NCBI GenBank assembly: GCA_028023455.1
Contig: JAQFVV010000020.1
Span: forward strand, 6,245,092 to 6,309,091
DNA from: Epiperipatus broadwayi
Lineage: Eukaryota > Onychophora > Udeonychophora > Euonychophora > Peripatidae
Length of the DNA: 64,000 nt
Direction: 5' to 3'
Shown here: positions 1 through 9,766 of the stretch, piece after piece
How positions within the stretch are numbered: the first letter of the stretch is position 1
How the letters are laid out: each line of letters opens with the position of its first letter
Position numbers and translations under genes: made by a program
The notes under the pieces: generated by a model
What the model was told of the DNA's origin: nothing
The model's database searches: none
What the model saw: the letters and a program-made list of their open reading frames with translations, nothing else

Positions 1-1001
1 AAACACGATTTTTTCCTTACGAAGTTGGTCCGCCATTAATTAATATAGTCAATTTATGCAGTATTGTTGATAAATAGATATCTATCTATTACCAAACAAA
101 GAGTAAAAGATCCAAGTTAATATCAGATGCTCTCAATGAGCCACTTGTAAAAGTAAAACATACAAATATACTATGCATGCACTACTCCATTGATAGAATA
201 TTGTCCAGAACTTAAAGTATATTATTATATTTTACATATTAAACATCATTTTTAAAGTCAATGTCCTGTTTGACATATATATTTATAATAAAACAAATTG
301 AACATGAAAATAGCCTATTTAATTTAGTAAAAACAAAATCGGTATATGTTGAAATAGATAATATGTTATTATTTTATGAACATCCATGTGGTCTTATGTA
401 AGGAGAAGAGCTAGTCAATAGTAATTTTAGATAATAAAATGTAGCATTGTAATTCTTTATTAAAGATATTATTAAAACAATATTTTATAATAATTTTTTA
501 GAAATAATGTAATAGGTTCTATTAGTAAAATATAGAGTTAAATTTTTTTTAAAAAAAGAACTAAATAAAAATATTTTATAATAGAATAAAATAATGTAGC
601 TATTTTTTCTTATCAGGAATTGAAATTTTTTTTTAAAAAAAAAAGTATTTAAAAGAATGTATGATGAAATTTATGTTGTTATGTGTGTTTACTTCAAAGA
701 CGATGTAATTAAGATAGACTAAAGAAAATAAATCTTAAAAGTAAAGTTTAATTAAAACATCTATATTTTAGTTTAAATTAAGGTTGTATTTTTATGTTTG
801 GAGACAATAGAATAAGAAAACAAGCCATAATTAAATAGATATAATGTAACTTATTCCAAGTTTTAAATGTAATCAATTTGGGGATTACAATATTTTCTTG
901 TAATTAAATGTAATTGAAATATCTGTTATGAAAAATAGAAATTAATCAGTTATGCATAAGCAGGTTTTTCTTCACAAATTCTTTCTTAATTCTGCAATTA
1001 T
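1..1001. other. AT-rich DNA without a recognised gene
   Basis: The stretch holds long A and T runs and short open frames with stops everywhere. I see no coding signal, no long inverted repeat and no RNA gene in it. Confidence 0.5.
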
Positions 1002-1087
1002 TATTATTATTTTTAAGTGTCATAGCATCGGCAACCCGGGAAACTGCCTGCAAGTGCAAGGCAGTCGCGCTACCTCTCGGCCACCAA
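1002..1087 (-). mobile_element. tRNA-derived SINE copy, minus strand
   Basis: Read on the minus strand, the sequence starts with a tRNA-like head (GGTGGCCGAGAGGTAGCGCG, an A-box type segment), continues to a B-box-like CCCGGGTTGCCG, and ends CTATGACACTTAAAAATAATAA. This matches the head and the ATGACAYATGA-type tail of the SINEs at 1390, 44736 and 63498. Imperfect 9-bp direct repeats flank it (TGCAATTAT at 993-1001, TGCAGTTAT at 1088-1096), as expected for LINE-mediated insertion. Which tRNA it derives from is not certain; the arm layout resembles a Ser/Leu-type head. Confidence 0.65.
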
Positions 1088-1389
1088 TGCAGTTATGACT
1101 GTTTTTTAAAGCTGAATGACATTTAATGGCTAAAGAAGAAAAACTACTAATTGCATGAAGTTTACCATGGATCCAATATTTGATAACTTAAAATGCTATT
1201 TTAAAGAAATTCCGACTCATAGTTCAACTAAGAAAATGTGAAGTTGACCGTGTATGTATTTATGTAACAACTTATATTAAAAAAATTATAAACTAGAGGA
1301 AGAAAATTCCATCCTATCAAGGATGCTTACACAAGACATTTTATCTTTGTTCCCGGAAATAAAAATAATGCTAAAATAAATTGCATATA

Positions 1390-1501
1390 GTTAAGCGTTG
1401 TTAGCCATGAGGTCATCGCAACCGCCTTGCAAGCAAGTAGTTGGTTGCAGACGGTTGTGGGTTCGCATCCCTGCCATTGCTATGATATATGAGAAAAAAA
1501 G
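1390..1501 (+). mobile_element. tRNA-derived SINE copy with 12-bp target-site duplication
   Basis: A short RNA-polymerase-III-type element. The tRNA-like 5' part (GTTGTTAGCCATGAGGTCA) holds an A-box-like segment, and GTGGGTTCGCATCCC is a near-consensus B box. The 3' end is CTATGATATATGAG followed by an A-run. A perfect direct repeat AAATTGCATATA lies at 1378-1389 and 1502-1513, so the boundaries are firm and the element is 112 bp. It encodes no protein. Mobilisation by a LINE sharing its tail is inferred from the family type; no such LINE is visible here. Confidence 0.8.
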
Positions 1502-1513
1502 AAATTGCATATA

Positions 1514-2262
1514 AACATGTCTTCAAAATATCAGCCATAATTATGAAGCCTCACAATAAACTATGGTAGGAACTCTTGCTAAAAAATATTCTGCCATGGT
1601 TATATATATAAGTGATATAGTTATTTTAAAAAAAATTGTTTGTAATTAAACATATTAAGAATGTTATTTTGAAAACTTTTGAATCTGAATACATATATTA
1701 TACTTGACTATTATTTTTAAACTATATATTTATTATAAATTAATTGAATGATGAGAGGGGAAGCAAATTATTTATTGGTGTATTCTTTTAAACAAAATTA
1801 AAAGAAGCAATTAAAATTGCCATTTAATTTATATTAATTTTTAATTTCTTTTATTTTTTTAAGAATATAAAAAGCAAAAATTCACTTCTTGACAGAATTA
1901 GTTTAAAGTTTATTGAGTATGGAGAATGTACATTTAAAAAGAAAAAGACATTTCCTCTTGAATATATAGATGAGTATAAAAAGAAAGAAAATCTATGTTT
2001 TATTAAAATAAAGAGAAGAAATTTTGTTAAATATTAAAATTTGAATAAAATAGCCATAATAAAAATAATAAATACAATGTGTGCGCATACAAGTGGAATT
2101 GTTTTGGTATATGTTAAATGTTATGATCACCATAATTTTAAGTTAAATAGATAAGTTCATTAATTTTAAATATGATTGAGAACATCTTATATGTGAGATC
2201 CATGTAGCTTTAAACTTATAGAATAAATACAGTTATTCAGGTCATTAATTTATATAGTTAAG
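1514..2262. other. AT-rich spacer
   Basis: Low-complexity A/T-rich DNA between the SINE and the pogo-like element. I see no gene or repeat boundary in it. Confidence 0.4.
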
Positions 2263-2264
2263 TA

Positions 2265-3151
2265 CACCTGGGTCTTATTTTATGCGATAGATAGATTCCT
2301 CGGAAAACACGCACAAAAGAAATCGCATAAAATAAATGTAACTTATGTTGAAAAATAGAGGATATGTTCCAGTAATTTTCAGAAGTCGCATAAAAGCAAA
2401 GCAACAAGGAAAAAATTACTTTAAAATTCACATTAAAAAAAAAAAGGAAATAAAGTATGACTAATAAAAAATTTCAAATATTTGAAAAAAATTAATACAA
2501 GACAAACTTTTTTTATTAACTACAGTATTTAATTTTTCATTTTTTTATACATATTTTAATCATTACCACTGTTTGATAATATGCATTCATTTGCGAACTA
2601 GTAAGACATCAGATTCGTGATGTGATGTACTAGTGCCACTTTTCAGTCTTGAGCTGTGTTAATGGTTTTTTGTTTCCATATTAAAAAAATGAGATCGCAA
2701 TCAAAACAAAAAAATTATACATTATCATTAGAAAGATTATTTTCAGTTTATAAAATCAATAAAATCTTCATTATTATTTATTTTAAAAATTGAAAAAAAT
2801 ATTTATTTCTGTTAATATCTAACAAAATACGTTTTAAAAGTTTAAAATTTTTCAAAATTTATTGTGATATTTTTATATGTACATATAAATCTATTATTAT
2901 TATTTACTCATTAGTATAAGTAGGTTATTTACATAGAAGCTAAGCTTCAGGCCATATTCACGTTAGCTGCTAATATAACATTATATTTTTGAAAAAAAAA
3001 AAAGTATTCTCAAGTCAAAATAAGTTATTAATAATTTAAATTTCTTGATATCTAATAAATATAGTGAAATGTGATAGATATTAAAAAGAAATATGAATTG
3101 CATAACTTCAAAATCGCATTAAAATAATCTGCATAAAATGAGACCCAGGTG
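2265..3151. mobile_element. Non-autonomous pogo/Tigger-like DNA transposon
   Basis: The two ends are inverted copies of each other: the left begins CACCTGGGTCTTATTTTATG and the reverse complement of the right end begins CACCTGGGTCTCATTTTATG. Both ends abut TA (2263-2264 and 3152-3153), the target duplication of Tc1/mariner/pogo transposons. The terminal pattern (CA..TGGGTCTCATTTTATGCG), with further GTCGCATAAAAGC and AATCGCATAAAATAA motifs inside, resembles Tigger-type ends as I remember them. There is no transposase frame in the 887 bp, so it would have moved in trans. The superfamily call is by resemblance only. Confidence 0.6.
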
Positions 3152-4689
3152 TATATACGAAATATATGATGTTATGATAAGTGAAGAAAAATTGATTTTG
3201 TATATGTGAGGTTGGATCAGATGCTAACTATCTCTTTGAATTAAGTTTATGTTATTGCTAAGAAAAGGAAGAAAGAACCATAAAAGTCATCTTTTTAAAT
3301 TAGTATTCATCTAAGTAGTGGATAAGGATATTTACATATATGTTTTCCAAAGTTTATATTGGAGGATTACATGAGAAACAAATTTTATTATAAATATATA
3401 TGTCAACTGTGAGACAAAGATAATTGAATGAATGAATTATATTAATGCGGGGGGGGGGGTCAACAAAATGTAGTATTATATCCTTCATGTATTAAGAGCA
3501 TAGGTCATTTATTTAATAGAAAATAATGCTCGATCATAAAATTATACTCTAATCTGTGATTATAGATTTGACATTTTAAAATTGATCAGAATAAACATCG
3601 GATACTTTACTGCAAGTACAATTGTTATTATTTGTTTTTTATTAGGATAATTTAGATATTTGACTATTAAAGAAATATCATTGTTGGTTACTTAAATTTC
3701 ATTAGATTAAGTAGTAATTGTAGATAATAATGAATTTTATTAAAATTAGAAAGATTAATTTAAATTTAATAATCCATTATTAGCCAATAGTTGCTAATGA
3801 GTGTATTTGCTCTATATGAGAAATAGAGAATTGTACTAACCCCTTTGCTATTATAAATTTGTAAATAAATTGTATTTTTTATTTATGTAAATGCTGTGCA
3901 GTTTTTATCTGGTCTGCATATCAATTTCATGGTCCATTTTATATAGAGTAATTCCTGTGGTATGTGATTTACAAGTATAATAAATTAAGAATGATATATT
4001 GTTCATTATCACATTCCAAAAAATTTTAAAAACAAGGATTACGGAATACAAACACTTCTCAATTCCTTTGAAAAGGGTATTTATGGACTCATCCGCGCTA
4101 GCACATTTGTGTTATACTCACTATGGTGTACCAGATGTACACTTATGTATGAACCGGACATGAAACAATCTAACACCTTTAGAAACAAAATTGATATCAT
4201 ACGCACTAGGGATGAAAAAATTTCATTGCCTAACATTTTTTCAGACACCTGGTCAATAATGCTACTTCGCTCTAATTTATAAAAAGACTCACCATCGCCA
4301 AAGAAGTAGATCACCAGGATTTTAAAAAAAAAAGGAAAGAAAGGGGGGAGGGAAGGGGGAGGTAAAAGAGATGAAAAGTGTACCCATTAATATATGTAAA
4401 TTGTTATAAACTGATGCAACGATCAGGAGAAGGGTAAGCCCTGATCAAAATTGTTATTTTCCTTTTTTTTTCTTCCTTTTTTTGTACATTTATAAACCAA
4501 TAAAGCCTATTGAAACTAAAATCTTTCTAATTATGTTAAGACTAAATTAAGGTATACTCCTGAAATATTATCTGGTGGCAAGTATTAGATAGTGTTAATG
4601 TAATCTTAACTGATCATTAAACAATATATATTATTATTTAGACCATAGAAAAAAAATTGTGTAATTGAAAGAAGATTGATTTCTATTTG
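3152..4689. other. AT-rich spacer with a poly-G run and a short richer island
   Basis: Mostly A/T-rich sequence with a G10 run near 3449. At about 4075-4520 base composition is more balanced. Reading from 4083 gives a short open stretch (MDSSALAHLCYTHYGVPDV), followed by frameshifted remains, a purine-rich tract at 4325-4375, a pyrimidine tract and an AATAAA at 4499. This could be the 3' end of an old retroelement or retrogene. I cannot assign it. Confidence 0.3.
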
Positions 4690-5021
4690 AGACCTTAGAA
4701 GAATTAAGTAGGGCACATACTTAATATCCATTCTGTATGTTCTTGTCATTGCAGCTGTTATTACTATATGATTATTTATATAGTACACAAACATAGATGA
4801 GCTACTCGCCAACATGCATTAGTCAGCATAAAGGATTTATTGGCTTTTTACCTAAGAAACACCAGGATTATTTTTCTAAGTTGCCTAATAATTTTTAAAT
4901 AAAATATGGATTTGAGTTTCTTGGTGGTAGAAACAATGTGTGTGTGGATGAACTTTATATATATATATATGATAAACAAAACAAGTTATAAATTTTGTAA
5001 CTTGCTTTTAGCTTGCATTTT

Positions 5022-5292
5022 ATGATCACTAGATGGAGCTTTACCAATAACTCCTAACAAGATTTGATTACATAAATGCCAAAAGAGATAGAATTCAATA
5101 TCTCTTTTATTGTCTCCCACCTCCAGACCATGATTTTGAGCTACATGGCTCACATGATCCATGAGCAAACTAGCTCAAAACCATGGTCTGGAGGTGAAAG
5201 ACAACTAAAGAGATATTGAATTCTATCTTTCTCAGTGTTTATGTAAACAAAGCTTGTTAGGAGTTATTGGTAAAGCTCCATCTAGTAATCAT
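5022..5292. mobile_element. Hairpin (MITE-like) element nested in the RTE relic
   Basis: Two arms of about 120 bp are inverted copies of each other. The left begins ATGATCACTAGATGGAGCTT and the right ends with the complement, AAGCTCCATCTAGTAATCAT. The arms share the block CACCTCCAGACCATG and are separated by a short loop near 5145-5170. It sits between the RTE leader and the RTE start region, where the intact RTE has no such sequence, so it inserted after the LINE. No coding capacity. I could not define a target duplication because the flanks are TA-rich. Confidence 0.7.
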
Positions 5293-6188
5293 ATATATAT
5301 ATGCAATCATGGCAAACAAAATTAAATTATGGCCTTATTATTAGGAGGCTATAAAATCTCCAGCCAAGACAGTGATTGGTAACTGAAGGCAGAAGGTGCT
5401 AAGAATTCTCTGATTATGAATCCAAGCTGCATTTTGATGACAATCATTTATTTAGGCATTTAAATCATCACTTATAAGGGAAGAAAGATTGCAAGAATTG
5501 AAAGAACTGTTTAGTAATGTAAAGTGAACATTATGATACTTTGTGAAGCAAGAAGATAAAATGAAGAAAAAATTAATTTAAAAAATAGACATTTATTTAA
5601 ATACAAAAGCACAAATGTGGGAAGCACAAGTGAAATAGGATGCCTTATAAATAAAAAGTGGAAGATTAACATTATGGAGATTGATAGTATATCAGATAGA
5701 GTGGCAATCTTAGGCATTCAAATTAATAAAAAATACCAAACGTAGATAATTCAGATTTATGCCCAACAAATTGTAATTGTGATGGAGAAAAGGATTTTTA
5801 TAATGATGTACAAAATGTTTTTGAGCAAACAAAACAACACTTTAAAATTGTTATAGAAGACTTTAATGCCAGTGTTGGTAAACAATTGAAAGATTAAAGT
5901 GGTGTAAGTAAATTTGGTTAAAATAAAAAAGAATATAGATTTGTGGGATTTATAGAAAAAGAAAAAAACTGTATATTATGAATTCTTTCTTTGAAAAAAA
6001 AAAGACTAAATGGGAAAGGATATTAAATACAACAGAATTGGATTGTTGTTTTTTTTTGACTAATAGAAAATATATATTTCAAGATTGCAATGTTTTTAAA
6101 TTATAATTGATTACTGAGATGTGAAATATATATTTATGAAAAACTAGAGATGAAATTATTAAGAAAGACAATATTAACAATTAATATT

Positions 6189-6473
6189 AAAACAGGCAAA
6201 ACTCTCCATACAGTAGGGCCACTCAGTGCAAACCAGAATAATCAATGGATATCAGAAGAAGGCTTATCCCCAGACTAGTTTCTAACTTGTGGCTGTCATC
6301 AGTGAGGAGCCTTGAATCTGAGAGAACCACACCTAGATCTGCACAAGCCTTCTGGCATCCATTGATTACTCTGATTTGCACTGAGTGGCACTACTGTATG
6401 GAGAGTTTTGCCTATTTTAATAACAGTTATGAGCAAGCATAAGAAATGGTGATTACACGATGTTTAGTAGTTT
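6189..6473 (-). mobile_element. H1 hairpin element, copy A (minus orientation)
   Basis: Long hairpin: GGCAAAACTCTCCATACAGT near the left edge is mirrored by ACTGTATGGAGAGTTTTGCC near 6395-6416. A single-stranded head follows on the right, reading on the minus strand as a CATC..TAATCACCATTTCTTA type sequence. Direct repeats AACAATTAATATT (6176-6188) and AACAGTTAATATT (6474-6486) flank it, 13 bp with one mismatch, and removing one copy plus the insert restores RTE homology. It carries no gene; the short frame at 6245-6442 is hairpin sequence. Confidence 0.75.
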
Positions 6474-7144
6474 AACAGTTAATATTTTTACCTTTTAAAA
6501 ACATTCCAATGAATTTAAATTAAAACTTGAAAATCTTTTTAAAATAATATAAAATTTTGAAGATGCTTCTAATTTGAATGAAATCAATAATGAAACTAAT
6601 ACATTAGTAAGAACCACAAGAAAAATAGCTGTTACAAAAAGCAGTAATTCACCAATAAATTTTCTAGTGACGCAAACCAATGTATGTATAAATAATCCAC
6701 TAAAAAATTGAATATTTAGACTTTTATAAAATGGTATAAGAAAGAGTTATTAATGATATAAGAAAATATAATTGTGAGTTGACAAGAAAAGTTTTAAAAG
6801 AGAATAAACGTAAAATGAAAAATATCTTTACATTGGAAGAAAAGTTAAATGAGAGATGACATCATGAAATGTATAGACAAGTTCTGTAAGGAATTATGCA
6901 GTAATAAAAAAACTAAGTTTCTCCTACAGTTATTCTGAATTACCCTGAAATTTAAATGAAGAAGTAAGACATTCATTTAAATGTAAAGCTTCAAATAATT
7001 ATGGAATTATAATTGATATCTTAAAAAAGCAGGTGAAAAAATAAATAAAAATTGCTGATGATTGGAAGAATGTAGTAATAATATTGCTATTGAAGAAAGT
7101 TTAAAAAGCTATTATAAATTATAGACTTATTAGTCTTTTAAATC

Positions 7145-7331
7145 ACTAAACATTACATCATCACTATCTCTTATACTAGCACATAATTGTTAATAAACAA
7201 GGCAAAACTCTCCATACAGTAGTTCCACCCTGTGCCAACCAGATAGGGGTTTTATGCACAAGCCTTCTGGCATACATTGATTACTCTGGTTGGCACAGGG
7301 TGGCACTACTGTATGGAGAGTTTTGCCTTGC
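7145..7331 (+). mobile_element. H1 hairpin element, copy B (plus orientation)
   Basis: Head ACATTACATCATCACTATCT, then CAAGGCAAAACTCTCCATAC, a shortened hairpin, and the mirrored GTATGGAGAGTTTTGCCTTG at the 3' end. A perfect 15-bp direct repeat TTAGTCTTTTAAATC lies at 7130-7144 and 7332-7346; the RTE relic on each side is continuous once the insert is removed. This is the cleanest evidence for the size and boundaries of the family. Confidence 0.85.
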
Positions 7332-8135
7332 TTAGTCTTTTAAATCTTTATCGAAATAATTACAACTTGTTTATAGCAAACTTTGTATTTTAACCAATAG
7401 AGGAACAAGTTGGATTTAAAAATGGTTTTAGCATTAGTGAAATAACTTATAGAAAGGACCAGTAAATATCAGTCACCATTATGTTTGGAATTTCTAAATT
7501 ATGAAAGATATTTAATTTTATAAGTACTTCTGCAGAGATTATAACATTAAATCATCAAAATATAAATACAGGACTTAGCTATATTCTGAAAAATATTAGT
7601 CAAATTTCAATGGCAATGATTACATTAGATAGTCATATTAAGAAGATTAAAACTGAGAAGGGTTTATAACAGGTGGCTCCATATCTCCAAAACTGTATAC
7701 TGTTGTTAGGAGAGTAAAAGTTAGTAAAGATTATTTAAGTCAACTATATTTTGTAGAAAATGTTGCAAGAGTTATCAGATGAAAGTTAGGAAAGTATCAT
7801 TATGCTAAAAAGACTAAAATGATGCTCAATGGATTTTCTCAAAAGAAGAAAATAAATATTAATAATGATGAGTTAACTACAAATACATTGGTCAGATTAT
7901 TATTTACTACATATGGAAACATAATGGATGAAATTAATCATAGAATTAAACTTTATTGGAATCTTTTTGGTGGAAATAACTGAATATTGAAATAGTATAT
8001 ACAAGCACTTTAAAATTCTGGTTGAAGAAGCTGTTAATAGCAATCAATCAAAATGAGTTAATCCAGGCTAAGCACTTTCTAGGTGTTATCCTCATAATCA
8101 TAGCCAAAATAGTAATAGTTGTAGTGTGCCTTTGT

Positions 8136-8213
8136 GTTGAAAAGGAAGGATTTTAATAAATGTGTTTTACCAATGTTGAAAAGGAAGGATTTTAATAAAT
8201 GTGTTTTACCAGT
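8136..8213 (+). repeat. 39-bp tandem duplication inside the RTE relic
   Basis: Two adjacent copies of a unit beginning GTTGAAAAGGAAGGATTTTA (8136-8174 and 8175-8213). The intact RTE has this segment once, just upstream of its YGSETWT block, so it is a local slippage or repair duplication that arose after insertion. Confidence 0.8.
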
Positions 8214-8849
8214 TTTTACTTATGGATCTGAGACTTGGACACTTAATAGAAGAGCAATATAAAAACTTCATACTACTTCCCCGTGTATTAACAGATGTAT
8301 GTTAGGAGTAACAAGAAGAAATCAAAATGAAATATATAGGTAATAGAACAAAGAAGTTTCATTGACATCTTGAAGAAATTAAGAGATTGAAGTGGAATTG
8401 AAATACATATATTGCTAGAAGAGATTGTCAAAGATCTATAAAGACGCCATATATGAGATGAATATATCCATGTGTGTTATGGAGAAGAGAAGGAAGGATT
8501 GGATGAACTGGATTAAACTTGGAGAGTTTCCTCCAGTAGTTAATTGATAATGATTAAAAATGATAATGTTAATGTTATTATTTAAAATAATCACACTAAC
8601 TCTGCAATTATTAACATTTAATAACAAATTTTAAAAAATAATAATCAACATTTCATTTATTTCATTTATGTCTGCAAAAAAAATAAATGAAAATTAAAAT
8701 TATTACAAAACAACAAAACTCCAATTTAGCCGCGATATTAAATTGGAAGTCTTCAAAGTAAATATGGTCTTTTTAATGTTTTTATCTAGCCTATAGGTCA
8801 GAAGTAGGCACAACTTTTCAGGACAAGGATTACTTATATATTGTTACAT

Positions 8850-9085
8850 TTTCATTTACCATTGTCGAATTCCCTCCAATCATAACTTTGACGCCATCCA
8901 TTTCAGATAAATACAATAATGATTATTGCAAATCATTTTCGAAACTAGAGATTATCTCTAGCACAGATATAAACTTTAAACCTCAGTTGAAGATTAATAT
9001 ATCTGATTTTTTTAAAATTTACACACACACAGAGTTATTCATCTTTCTCTTTCCCATGTGTAATGGAGGTGTTTATTATATCTAT
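8850..9085 (+). repeat. Unclassified interspersed repeat, partner of 61793-62040
   Basis: This stretch matches the reverse complement of 61810-62040. Shared blocks include TTTCAGATAAATACAATAAT, GAGATTATCTCTAGCACAGA and AATATATCTGATTTTTTAAA. It is followed by ATGGAGGTGTTTATTATATC, a block that recurs at about 61795 and 62203. The open frame 8888-9232 is just this repeat. No family assigned. Confidence 0.6.
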
Positions 9086-9223
9086 AAATTACTTATATAT
9101 TATATGCATGATTTTAAAGGTTTTCAAAATGTTCTTTTTTTAGGAAGTGAGACAAAACTGTTCTTATTCTGTATTAAACTGTCTTTCTTTTCTCTTTTTG
9201 CAATTGTTTCGGACATTACACCT

Positions 9224-9566
9224 CTATTTTAAAATACTGATTTTTCATGATAAATAACTTAAATCTATGCACCTGTCTCAACAAAAGACATGTATCAGCT
9301 TTATAACTGACTGAATGTATTCCATGCTTCCAATTGTGTTTGAAGTGAATGTATGCAAGTCAACGAATTTGTCATTGGCGTATGCATTATCCTGCATTTT
9401 TTATTCCTATAATAAATTAAAATTTATTTGCTTTTGTTTTAGATATTAAACCCCTCTTTTAGAATGTAATAAAATGTTAATTTTTCATGATAAATTATTT
9501 AAATTTGTCACAGCAAGAACTTGACAGTTATCAACTTTTGACTGACTGAATGTATTGTAATGGGAT
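9224..9566 (+). repeat. Diverged tandem duplication, period about 225 bp
   Basis: Two similar segments share TTTTTCATGATAAAT, a GACTGACTGAATGTATT block and a CCTCTNTTTTA lead-in (about 9224-9330 and 9450-9566). The copies are diverged. No coding potential. Confidence 0.5.
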
Positions 9567-9766
9567 TGTGCCCATTACTATGAAATCTTTATTTATTCAT
9601 TCAATGTTCAGTCGGCAACCATGTACAGGATAGAGTAACTATAATGTTAAAATTTAAGCCTATTTCATTATAACCTATGATAATGGACAAATTGAAACTC
9701 CTGTCAAGCAAGGTTCTCAAGGTAAACAACCAGTGATGTTTTCTGATTATCATCTACACTATATAT

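Larger units (their letters stand above)
4690..8545 (+). mobile_element. Old RTE-type LINE relic, plus strand, with three nested insertions
   Basis: The sequence parallels the better-preserved RTE at 26722-29931 along its whole length. The 5' leader (TTGTCATTGCAGCTGTTATT) is at 4740-4760. The start region after CAATCATGGCAAACAAA is at about 5303. Endonuclease remnants run from 5340 to 6175, including a decayed GDFNA block near 5860. Reverse-transcriptase remnants follow from about 7000, including DEINHRIK near 7930 and a TYGSETWT block near 8220. The 3' end near 8545 runs into ATGATAATG repeats. Every frame is broken by stops and indels, so no protein can be made. Hairpin elements at 5022, 6189 and 7145 interrupt it. 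It is clearly older than those insertions and than the other RTE copies. Confidence 0.85.

Noticed and set aside
6245-6442. 65-codon frame
   Set aside because: Entirely inside an H1 hairpin element.
8888-9232. 114-codon plus-strand frame
   Set aside because: It lies within an interspersed repeat also found inverted at 61.8-62.0 kb, where the frame is not kept.
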